This document shows positions 22,985 through 29,986 of a stretch of 33,941 nt of DNA, piece by piece. Position 1 is the stretch's first letter, and each line of letters starts with the position of its first letter. The notes under the pieces were generated by a model, which was not told the DNA's origin, ran no database searches, and saw only the letters and a list, made by a program, of their open reading frames with translations. A program made the position numbers and the translations under genes. The DNA comes from Sphingomonadaceae bacterium (GTDB taxonomy: Bacteria > Pseudomonadota > Alphaproteobacteria > Sphingomonadales > Sphingomonadaceae): NCBI GenBank assembly GCA_947476425.1, contig CANJQJ010000033.1, positions 1 through 33,941 of the forward strand, read 5' to 3'.

Positions 22985-24343
22985 TCAAGCCGCGATCGAA
23001 CCGCGGACATAGGAGTCGATCGATCCGGCACAGGTGAGCTTGTCCTCGCCCTCCTCGAGATCCTGGTAGCGATTGATCGAACGGACGATCGGCGTCTTGA
23101 CTCCATCGAGCCCCGATCCGAACTCCACCACGACCTTGTCGCCCGATATTACGCCGCCCCAGCGACCATCGGCGAGAATATCGAAAAATGCCATGCGGCC
23201 TTCGACGGTTCCCTTGCGATCGGCAGGATTGAGCAGCTTCTCCCCCGATTTGTCGAGGATCAACGGCACGAGCCATGGCGGAGTCGCATAGACGTCGTGC
23301 GGTTGGATTAGAGCACAGAAGCCGCTCATCTCGACCATCGCATAGCTGTTCGACAGGCGGTCCTTGGTGACGCCGAAGAAGCGCATGATCTGCTCCTTAT
23401 AGTCGTCCGGAACCTTGGCGCCCTTGGTGCCGCCACCGGTTGAAAGGATCATGTCCGGATGGAAATCGCCGTCCTTGATGCCGCGTGCGCGCAGGGCTTC
23501 GACCAGCTGCCAGTTCACGCCCCACATCGCGCCGAGGTAGATCGGATCATTGCGACGCTCCGCGATCAGGTCGATCCACGCTTCCATCTCTTCGGCGCGT
23601 TTCGCCTGGCGGGCGGCAACATCATCCTCGAACGCCGCGATTTCCGCCGGGCCGACCTTGCCGGCCGCCAACAGGCGGCGAAGCTGCGCGGGGCGCATCG
23701 CATCCATTGCGCGGATGGGATCATTGCTGAGCCGGAGAAGCTCGCCCGGGGCTGCCCAGCGACTGAAATGCGCGGTGCTGACCTCGGTCATCTTGTGCGT
23801 GCCCTTGGTGGGCATCATCGTGAATACGGCGCGATCATGGTTCGGCCTGTAGCCGGGAATGGAGAGATCGAACGCGGCAAGACAGGCTGGGACGCAATAT
23901 TCGCGATCCTGCATCGTCTGGTTGAGGAAGGAGGATTTGCCCGAGGTGCCGCTCGACGCATAGATATAATGGCCGGCGGCGTGGCAGCGATCGATCCAGT
24001 CGTCGACATCCTTGCAGCCTTCGACGTCGATGTTCGTGGTGGGGTAGGTCGAGAGCGTGCCGAGCCACATGTTCATGTGCTTCCACTGGCCGCTATCGAC
24101 GAAGGCCTCGGGGTAGCTCTTGTAGTTGGTATGCGCGAACAGCAGCGGGACGAGATCGTCCAGCGTGTCGATCCGATCGACGCCCATTTCCCGGGCTCGC
24201 TTGTCGAGCACCTTGATCTGCGACCGGCGCTCCGCAAAGCGCTCGCGCACGGCTTCCATCTGCAACTCGGCAAGATTGTCCGGTGCGCCGCGAAACGGGT
24301 CGGCTGTCTTGGCAAGGCTGATCAGCTCGTCAACGGCACTCAT
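22985..24343 (-). CDS. LuxE-like acyl-protein synthetase (copy 2)
   Basis: A second LuxE-type ATP-dependent acyl-transferring ligase, 452 residues. The ATG at 24343 is preceded by GAGAGGACTAAGC. The nucleotide loop is SSGTSGKSS, and other shared blocks are KSYPEAFVDSGQWKHMNMWL and LSTGGGTKGAKVPDDYKEQI. It lacks the CxCGRTGP motif of copy 1; the corresponding stretch reads EFGSGLDGVKTPIVRSINRY. It keeps the final cysteine, DKLTCAG with C438, 15 residues from the end, matching the place of the Vibrio LuxE acyl-accepting cysteine. This shared cysteine supports transfer of acyl groups to the paired LuxC-like protein. The protein is clearly diverged from copy 1, so the two pairs may serve different acids. 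Confidence 0.88.
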   Translation of the reverse strand: MSAVDELISLAKTADPFRGAPDNLAELQMEAVRERFAERRSQIKVLDKRAREMGVDRIDTLDDLVPLLFAHTNYKSYPEAFVDSGQWKHMNMWLGTLSTYPTTNIDVEGCKDVDDWIDRCHAAGHYIYASSGTSGKSSFLNQTMQDREYCVPACLAAFDLSIPGYRPNHDRAVFTMMPTKGTHKMTEVSTAHFSRWAAPGELLRLSNDPIRAMDAMRPAQLRRLLAAGKVGPAEIAAFEDDVAARQAKRAEEMEAWIDLIAERRNDPIYLGAMWGVNWQLVEALRARGIKDGDFHPDMILSTGGGTKGAKVPDDYKEQIMRFFGVTKDRLSNSYAMVEMSGFCALIQPHDVYATPPWLVPLILDKSGEKLLNPADRKGTVEGRMAFFDILADGRWGGVISGDKVVVEFGSGLDGVKTPIVRSINRYQDLEEGEDKLTCAGSIDSYVRGSIAA

Positions 24344-24452
24344 GCTTAGTCCTCTCGTCGAAATCCCGAAGCCTGAAATAGGCGATCTTCGCCGAAAAGC
24401 TCATGCTATCACTTTGGCGGGAGCGACAAACCATCGCCACCAAGCCCAATTG

Positions 24453-24887
24453 TCAGGCATCGAGGTCCAGCGAACGCATCAGGTCATCTACGGTCATGCC
24501 ATGCTGGCGGGCCGTGTTTGCGAGATCGAGATATTCGCGCCAGGCGATAATCTTGCCGTCGTCATTGACCTCGAAGACCGCAACCAGCGGCACTGGCGAC
24601 CATTTGCCATTGCGGAAACTATAATCGACGCGCTCGGTGAAGACCGTGTTGCCGTGCGAGCCGAAGAATTTCATCTCGTGCTTCTGGTCGAGAACCTTCA
24701 CCTTCATCAGTTCATGTTCGGCAAGGATGTTGGCCCGGCCATGCACCGGGGGAATCGTGGGCACGACAATCTGGTAATAGGCGTCTTCCGCAAGGGGTTC
24801 GAGTGCCGCGGCCAAGTCTGCGGGCCAGCTGTCACGATATGCCGCGATGAAATCGAGAACGATCTGTTCCGGACGAGTAAGGGCCAT
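24453..24887 (-). CDS. Limonene-epoxide-hydrolase-like NTF2 protein (copy 1)
   Basis: A 144-residue protein of the NTF2-like limonene-1,2-epoxide hydrolase group. The start ATG at 24887 has AGGAG upstream; the longer frame to 24941 has none. The characteristic acid-base pair is in TERVDYSF (R86, D88), with the partner D121 in AWREYLDLAN. This is the Arg-Asp-Asp pattern of that family, where the enzyme opens an epoxide without metal or covalent intermediate. Substrate-pocket residues differ from the limonene enzyme, so a different epoxide or another reaction is possible. It is 109 bp upstream of the second LuxE-like gene on the same strand and may begin that operon. It is divergent from the secreted NTF2-like gene. 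Confidence 0.8.
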   Translation of the reverse strand: MALTRPEQIVLDFIAAYRDSWPADLAAALEPLAEDAYYQIVVPTIPPVHGRANILAEHELMKVKVLDQKHEMKFFGSHGNTVFTERVDYSFRNGKWSPVPLVAVFEVNDDGKIIAWREYLDLANTARQHGMTVDDLMRSLDLDA

Positions 24888-25018
24888 GACTCTTCTCCTG
24901 ATTTTGTCTTTGCGATCATTTTCGGACGTTCGCCGATCCATCTATCCTGCCGTCGGGAAGGTTCGGTGCGTGTCTCGCTGCGGGACCAAAGGCCACAGAA
25001 TCAAACAGGAGAGATGCA

Positions 25019-25498
25019 ATGAAGAAGTTCTGGCTTGCTGCCGCGATGATTCCGTTGATGGCGACTTCGGCGATGGCCGAAACCGATCTCGAGCGCGAGA
25101 AGGCGGCTGTAATCGCGGTCGATGTGCTGGTCTCGACCGCCACGACTGCAGAAGCCGGGCTTTCGACCTTCGCGCCCGATGTCCTCCAGGACGATTTCTT
25201 TCCGCCGCAGCGCAAGGGCGTTTCCGAAGTCGCGAAGGATTTCGACTACTACATGGCGAACTACGCCGATTTCAAAGCGGTGATCCTCGACATGAATGCC
25301 GATGTCGATGGCAATCTCGCCGTGGTCTACAGCCACCAGCATTTCCTGGCGAAGGGCAAGAACGGAACGCCTGACCTGGACGCGATGATCCGGCAGACCG
25401 ACATTCTCCACAAGATCAACGGCGCCTGGAAGATCACCTACCAGCATCTTTCGGTGCCGATCGACATCAAGACGGGCAAGGCGATCTACAAGCCGTGA
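25019..25498 (+). CDS. Exported NTF2-like (SnoaL-type) protein
   Basis: A 159-residue protein with a signal peptide: KK at the amino end, a hydrophobic core and the cleavage pattern SAMA before E21, so it is probably periplasmic. The mature part has the NTF2-like fold, with an amino helix, a middle region (FDYYMANYADFKAVILDMN) and final strands (MIRQTDILHKINGAWKITYQ and HLSVP). The start ATG has AGGAGAG 7 nt upstream. It is divergent from the limonene-epoxide-hydrolase-like gene and convergent with the epoxide hydrolase gene. It may bind or modify the imported compound between the outer-membrane receptors and the cytoplasmic enzymes; that role is a guess. Confidence 0.85.
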   Translation: MKKFWLAAAMIPLMATSAMAETDLEREKAAVIAVDVLVSTATTAEAGLSTFAPDVLQDDFFPPQRKGVSEVAKDFDYYMANYADFKAVILDMNADVDGNLAVVYSHQHFLAKGKNGTPDLDAMIRQTDILHKINGAWKITYQHLSVPIDIKTGKAIYKP

Positions 25499-25507
25499 TT
25501 TGTTTTC

Positions 25508-25529
25508 TGCCGGGGCCTGTGCCCCGGCA
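25508..25529. terminator. Hairpin between convergent genes
   Basis: TGCCGGGGC (25508-25516) and GCCCCGGCA (25521-25529) make a perfect 9-bp stem with the 4-nt loop CTGT, ten bases after the exported NTF2-like gene and eight before the end of the epoxide hydrolase gene. There is no downstream T run on either strand, but its position between two convergent stops suits a bidirectional terminator. Confidence 0.6.
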
Positions 25530-25537
25530 GGCATCCA

Positions 25538-26680
25538 TTAGGTAGGCAGCTTGCCGAAGCAGGCGCGAACCTCCTCTACGAACGCTACGGGTTGTTCGAA
25601 CGCGGCGAAATGGCCGCCTTTCTCGCGCTCGTTCCAATGGATGAGTTGTGGATAGCTGCGTTCGGCCCATCGACGCGACGGTCGGAATAATTCGCGGGGA
25701 AAGATTGTCACACCGACGGGTACGTCCAGCCGCTGTGCCTTGAACGCGCCTGCGCTTTCCCAATAAAGCCGTCCCGACGAGGCCGCGTTGGCGGGAAGCC
25801 AATAGAGCATGATGTTGTCGAGCATTTCATCGACCCCGAGCGCGCTTTCCGGCGTGCCGTCATTGTCCGTCCATGCGTGGAATTTCTCGTAGATCCATGC
25901 GGCCTGGCCAGCGGGTGAATCCGTCAGTGCGTAGCCCACGGTCTGCGGACGCGTGCCCTGGAGCTTGGCATAGCCCGAATCCTGCTGGTCGTAATATTGC
26001 ATGCTGGCGACTGTCGCCTGCTCGGCTTCGGTGAGGTCAGCGAAGTCCCCGGCCTCGGGGAACACGATCGGCATGTTGAGGTGGATGCCTCGCAGTCCGG
26101 CGGGCTTCGCCATGGCGAGCGCGGTGGTGACCGCGGCACCCCAGTCGCCGCCCTGCGCGAGATAGTCGGTATAACCGAGGCGGCGCATCAGTTCTATCCA
26201 GGCGGCTGCAATGCGTTCGACGCCCCAGCCGGTGGTGGTCGGCTTGTCGGAAAATCCATAACCGGGAAGCGAAGGGATGACGAGGTGGAACGCATCCTCG
26301 GCCTTGCCGCCATGCGCGACAGGATCGCTGAGCGGGCCGATGACCTTGAGGAATTCGATCACCGAACCCGGCCAACCATGCGTCAGCAGCAATGGCCTGG
26401 CACCTGGTTCGCTCGAGCGGACGTGCAGGAAGTGGATGCCGAGTCCATCTATGGTGGTGCGGAACTGGCCCAGTGCGTTGAGCTTGGCCTCGCAGCGGCG
26501 CCAATCATAACGAGTCGCCCAATGGTCGCACAGGGCGCGAACACGCTCGATGGGGGCGCCCTGGCTCCAGTCATTGACGGTTTCCCGTTCGGGCCAGCGC
26601 GTCCGTGCGAGGCGATCGCGAAGATCGGTGAGGACGCCTTCGGGGATCGAAAGCGCGAATGGTTCGATGGTCTCGGACAT
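25538..26680 (-). CDS. Epoxide hydrolase, alpha/beta-hydrolase with EHN domain
   Basis: Hydrolyses epoxides to diols through a covalent ester. The chosen ATG at 26680 gives 380 residues and has AAAGGGT upstream; a frame extension to 26734 overlaps the upstream gene. The amino-terminal EHN region (about 1-95, PFALSIPEGVLTDLRDRLAR) is that of microsomal-type and juvenile-hormone-type epoxide hydrolases. The core has the oxyanion motif HGWPGS (101-106), nucleophile D179 in QGGDWGAAV, a charge-relay acid probably E330 in IFPREL, and H357 in EKGGHFAAFEQP. The gene follows the phosphotransferase gene after 10 bp, the end of a four-gene operon. Two limonene-epoxide-hydrolase-like genes lie on either side, so the region may process several epoxides. 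Confidence 0.93.
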   Translation of the reverse strand: MSETIEPFALSIPEGVLTDLRDRLARTRWPERETVNDWSQGAPIERVRALCDHWATRYDWRRCEAKLNALGQFRTTIDGLGIHFLHVRSSEPGARPLLLTHGWPGSVIEFLKVIGPLSDPVAHGGKAEDAFHLVIPSLPGYGFSDKPTTTGWGVERIAAAWIELMRRLGYTDYLAQGGDWGAAVTTALAMAKPAGLRGIHLNMPIVFPEAGDFADLTEAEQATVASMQYYDQQDSGYAKLQGTRPQTVGYALTDSPAGQAAWIYEKFHAWTDNDGTPESALGVDEMLDNIMLYWLPANAASSGRLYWESAGAFKAQRLDVPVGVTIFPRELFRPSRRWAERSYPQLIHWNEREKGGHFAAFEQPVAFVEEVRACFGKLPT

Positions 26681-26690
26681 GGATGACCCT

Positions 26691-28055
26691 TTAGCGAAGC
26701 GGAGGAAGGTATACGTTCTGGGCAGAGTGGCCAATCCTGGTTGGGCCGTAGACCTGCACGTCGCGCATTACCTGCGCATGGAAGAAGCGCAGCAATTTTT
26801 CGTCTTCCCCCGGCCCGGCCTGCTGGACATGGGCTTCGAGCGCAGCGTCCATCGCTGAAATGCTTTCGGGACGGAAGCCGAGAATCTGCGCGGCTTCATC
26901 AAGTGACCGGGCATCGAGTGCTGCACCATATTGCGCGGTAACAATCTGATATTCAACGAGCCGTTCAGTTTCGCTTTTCTGCAATGCGGCCATTTCGTCG
27001 CTGGTCGGGATTCGCGCGACCGCATCCTCCATCATCCGCAGGAACGCGGGAACAGGAGCGGGTTTGGCGTCTAGTTGTTCGGGGTCGGCGATGTTCAGTT
27101 TCAGCGCTTCGGCGAGAATGGTCACGAGAACGCGGCGAAGCGAGATATCCCACTCAATATAGACTGCATGCGGATCGCCAGGGGTTGGCGACACCAATGC
27201 GCCGCAGAATTGGCCGATTGCGACAGTCGAGAAAATGACGTTGTGGAAAATCAGAGTCGCATCGTCCACGGGCTCACCCGAGGCGGCTTCATAATTGGCG
27301 ATGACGTTGGGAAATTTGTCGCCAAGCGGTTCGTAGGATTCGCGCATCCGCATGGTCGCAAGATCGACCATCGGATCGCAGATCATCGCGAACTCGAAAT
27401 CGTAAAGCCCAGTGATCTTGCCGTTTTCGAACAGGAACTGGCCCGAGTCATATTGGCAGAACGCCGGTAGGGTGCGGTGGGTAGGGATATTGCGACGAAT
27501 CCAGGCGAGCGCGAACTCGACCAGTGGTTCGGGTTTCTTCTTCACCCTGAGATATAGCGGGTAATAAGCGTTGAGCCCGGCGAGCTGGATGTCCTCGACT
27601 CTCTGCGGAAGCGCTATGCCGCGCTCGTCGAAGGGCGCGATGGGCACGCGGTGCATCGCCGCAACCGCCTTGATATATTGGCGCGAGATGTCGCGGCGTT
27701 CTTCGTCGCTGGCTGCCTCGGCGACATTTCGTGTGCCGCGGATCGATTCCATGATGATCGCATCGGGATCGGGGCAATAGCCATAGATATGTGGGACCAT
27801 CACGCCTTGCTGGCCGAGCACTTCCATGATGTCGGCCTCGCGCTTCAACTCGGGGAAGGGCACGACATTGCTTTTCCGATCGCCACGCGCGTGGAGATGG
27901 ATGATCTCGCCGTTCTTCTCGACATCAAGAAACCAGGCAGGGCGCCAACGCGGCTGGCGCGTCAGGTTGACCACCCTGCCGCCCATCAGCTTTTCGACGA
28001 AGGCGACGAGCTTTGTTTCGTCCGCGTTGGTATCCACGCCCGGAGTGTCTGTCAT
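26691..28055 (-). CDS. Aminoglycoside-phosphotransferase-like kinase
   Basis: A 454-residue protein of the APH/choline-kinase-like fold, starting at the ATG at 28055 that overlaps the SDR stop (ATGA). The catalytic loop, usually HGDxxxxN, reads CQYDSGQFLF: the aspartate is present, but the preceding His is Gln and the following Asn is Gln. The metal-binding aspartate is present in LYDFEFAMICDP and is followed by DLATMRM. The amino lobe is short but has RKSNVVPFPELKREADIMEV, including the lysine region. Small-molecule kinases of this type occur in fatty-acid and aromatic catabolic clusters. It may phosphorylate a hydroxyl made by the epoxide hydrolases or may be a non-catalytic variant. The substrate is unknown. 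Confidence 0.82.
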   Translation of the reverse strand: MTDTPGVDTNADETKLVAFVEKLMGGRVVNLTRQPRWRPAWFLDVEKNGEIIHLHARGDRKSNVVPFPELKREADIMEVLGQQGVMVPHIYGYCPDPDAIIMESIRGTRNVAEAASDEERRDISRQYIKAVAAMHRVPIAPFDERGIALPQRVEDIQLAGLNAYYPLYLRVKKKPEPLVEFALAWIRRNIPTHRTLPAFCQYDSGQFLFENGKITGLYDFEFAMICDPMVDLATMRMRESYEPLGDKFPNVIANYEAASGEPVDDATLIFHNVIFSTVAIGQFCGALVSPTPGDPHAVYIEWDISLRRVLVTILAEALKLNIADPEQLDAKPAPVPAFLRMMEDAVARIPTSDEMAALQKSETERLVEYQIVTAQYGAALDARSLDEAAQILGFRPESISAMDAALEAHVQQAGPGEDEKLLRFFHAQVMRDVQVYGPTRIGHSAQNVYLPPLR

Positions 28056-28888
28056 GCCTCGTCTTCTTCGCCGTAATAAGCGACCATCCCATTGGTATGG
28101 GCTTCGACGGTCAGGCGGCGGATATTCGCGCCGCGCATCGTATCGTCCGAATCCGCTGCATAGCCCCAGACGTAGGTCGGGCCGTTGGGAAGGGCGTTCA
28201 GGGCGGCATGGGCGAGATCGGCCGGAGGCGTGGCGTTGACACTTTCCAGCGGGACATTCTTCCGCGCGAGCACGGCGCGCAACGTCGCGGTGTCGGCGAC
28301 GGCGAAGACGAAGGAAAGCACGTCGACACCGTGGGGCTTCAGTTCGGCCCACATCGATTCAGCGAAATTATGTGCATAGCCCTTGGTGGCGGTATAAATC
28401 GCCGCGCGTCCGCAACCCGCGAACGACGCATGCGAGCCAATTACGATCATGCCGCCACGCTTGCGCGCTTTGAAGTAACCCGAGAAATTATAAAGCGCTT
28501 CGGTCAGCGTATCGACGTTTCGGCGCATTATCGCCTTCCAGGTCGAGAAAGGCTGGGAAAGTAGCGATTGGCCCGATGCTTCAGCGCCGGCGTTGAACAC
28601 GACAAGGCCGAGATCGAGACCGGCGACCGCGGTGCCGAGCGCTCTGGCGGCATCCTCATTTTCGAGATCGATTGAGGCTGTCCTGACCTCGACGCCGTGA
28701 TCGGCCCGCAGCTCCTCGGCGAGCGCATCAAGCACCGGCTTGCGACGGGCGACCAGCACGCAGTTGACGCCGCTTGCCGCGATCGCGCGAGCGAATTCGG
28801 CTCCGAGGCCATCGGATCCGCCCACGACCAGCGCCCAGCTGCCGTAGCGCTTCTTGAAATCGGGAAGGTTCACCGGGGTGCCTGCCAT
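28052..28888 (-). CDS. Short-chain dehydrogenase/reductase (SDR 1)
   Basis: A 278-residue Rossmann-fold oxidoreductase. The cofactor motif is GGSDGLG (23-29), the strand-4 motif is NAGA (99-102), and the catalytic serine and YxxxK are S152 (IGSHAS) and Y165/K169 (YTATKGYAHNF). The start ATG has AAGGAG upstream. R48 and R49 in VARRK favour an NADP(H) preference over NAD(H), although this is only suggestive. It follows SDR 2 after 55 bp, and its stop overlaps the kinase-like gene by the ATGA junction, so all belong to one operon. It probably oxidises or reduces an alcohol or ketone of the pathway. The substrate is not readable from sequence. Confidence 0.9.
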   Translation of the reverse strand: MAGTPVNLPDFKKRYGSWALVVGGSDGLGAEFARAIAASGVNCVLVARRKPVLDALAEELRADHGVEVRTASIDLENEDAARALGTAVAGLDLGLVVFNAGAEASGQSLLSQPFSTWKAIMRRNVDTLTEALYNFSGYFKARKRGGMIVIGSHASFAGCGRAAIYTATKGYAHNFAESMWAELKPHGVDVLSFVFAVADTATLRAVLARKNVPLESVNATPPADLAHAALNALPNGPTYVWGYAADSDDTMRGANIRRLTVEAHTNGMVAYYGEEDEA

Positions 28889-28943
28889 GATATTTGCTCC
28901 TTGCTATTCGTGTACCGCGATATGGCGGCAACCGGGAAAGACT

Positions 28944-29756
28944 TCATTCCTTGGGAAGAAAATGATCGCGCTGAAGCTGGACGAAGTGGAGTGGCGCGGT
29001 CATTCCGCCGTCCGCGACGTAGAGCCCGCCATTGACGAATTTAGATTCATCGGATGCGAGGAAGAGCGCGAGGTTGGCAATGTCCTCGGGAAGGCCCAAC
29101 CGAGGCGAATTCAGGATATTCAGGAAAGCGGCTTCCATCTCTGGATTGATCCATTCCTTCATCGACTTGGTGAGCGTCGGGCCGGGCAGGATGGCGTTGC
29201 AACGCACACCCTTCTTGCCGAAGCTGGTGGCGATCGTCTTGACGTACCAGTTCACCATCGCCTTCGAAGCGCCATAGCTGTACTGCGCGACGTCGCCGCC
29301 CATCGCGCTGGTCGATGAGGTGAAGATGATAGACCCGCCGCCCTGCTTGATCATGTGCGGAATGGCGAATTTGGAAGCATGCACGCCGCCAAGCACATTG
29401 ACGCGGACGATGTCCTCGAACACCGCCGTGTCGAAGGCGAAGAAATCATTTTCGGCCTGGGACTGGGTGTGCCTGAGGTTGAGGGCATTGTTGTAAAGTA
29501 TGTCGATCCGGCCGAACGCAGCGATCGTGTCGTCGATCATTGCCTTGATCTGGGCTTCGACCCCGACATCGGCGGTAATCGCGATCGCAGTCCCGCCCTT
29601 TTCTGTGATCATTGCGACGGTCTGCGCGGCCGAGGCGGGATTGAGATCGGCAACGGCTATCTTCGCACCTTCAGCGGCAAACCGCAGCGAAGTGGCCTGC
29701 CCGATCCCCGATCCAGCGCCGGTAATTATCGCGACCTTGTCCTGAAGCCGGCCCAT
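28944..29756 (-). CDS. Short-chain dehydrogenase/reductase (SDR 2)
   Basis: A classical SDR of 270 residues. Several ATG codons precede the core; I choose 29756 because AGGAG is 8 nt upstream, whereas the ATG at 29762 is too close to it. Motifs are GAGSGIG (13-19), D37 in VADLNP, which favours NAD, NNALN (89-93, the usual NAG region), S138, and Y151/K155 in YGASKAMVNW. The ending GLYVADGGMTAPL is typical of this family. It is the first gene of the four-gene minus-strand operon and is divergent from the second TonB-dependent receptor. It would suit oxidation of a diol or hydroxyl product. Confidence 0.92.
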   Translation of the reverse strand: MGRLQDKVAIITGAGSGIGQATSLRFAAEGAKIAVADLNPASAAQTVAMITEKGGTAIAITADVGVEAQIKAMIDDTIAAFGRIDILYNNALNLRHTQSQAENDFFAFDTAVFEDIVRVNVLGGVHASKFAIPHMIKQGGGSIIFTSSTSAMGGDVAQYSYGASKAMVNWYVKTIATSFGKKGVRCNAILPGPTLTKSMKEWINPEMEAAFLNILNSPRLGLPEDIANLALFLASDESKFVNGGLYVADGGMTAPLHFVQLQRDHFLPKE

Positions 29757-29859
29757 ATTCATATCTCCTAATGCCCGCATCGGACGCATGCCCGCGGCTT
29801 TTTCGTTGTTGCGGTTGTCATCCGCCGCGCGAGGGGCAAATTCCCCCTGCCGTGAGATA

Positions 29860-29879
29860 GGTTGTCGATAAGGACAACC
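29860..29879. promoter_or_regulatory. Inverted repeat between SDR operon and receptor
   Basis: GGTTGTC (29860-29866) and GACAACC (29873-29879) form a perfect 7-bp dyad with a 6-bp spacer, and another GGTTGTC occurs at 29813-29819. The 20-bp symmetric site in the divergent interval is the right size for a TetR-type operator. It would allow one regulator to control the SDR operon and the receptor operon together. The TetR-family protein encoded at 32929-33585 is the natural candidate. Confidence 0.5.
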
Positions 29880-29954
29880 GCCTTATTTTGCCATCCGCCA
29901 GGGCTGTCCGCATCGCGGGCGTCTCATGGCGCAAAAGACCGGCTCACCGGCAAC

Positions 29955-29960
29955 TATAAT
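29955..29960 (+). promoter_or_regulatory. Probable -10 element for the second receptor gene
   Basis: TATAAT, a perfect -10 hexamer, lies 26 bp before the receptor start codon, so transcription would begin near 29966. I find no good TTGACA-like -35 at 16 to 18 bp, so activation by a regulator may be needed. The dyad at 29860-29879 lies about 90 bp upstream of the predicted start. Confidence 0.45.
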
Positions 29961-29986
29961 GGGTAGGCGAAAAAGGGAGGATGAAA

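Noticed and set aside
22968-23276. Upstream extension of the second LuxC-like frame
   Set aside because: It overlaps the LuxE-like gene, is rich in Arg and Gly without any family match, and the internal ATG has a strong ribosome binding site.
15456-24343. A bioluminescence lux operon
   Set aside because: Only LuxC- and LuxE-like genes are present. There is no luciferase (luxA, luxB), no LuxD-type acyltransferase and no luxI/luxR, so light production is not supported.
23459-24349. A 296-codon plus-strand frame across the second LuxE-like gene
   Set aside because: It is antisense to a protein with clear family motifs and has no recognisable domain or ribosome binding site.
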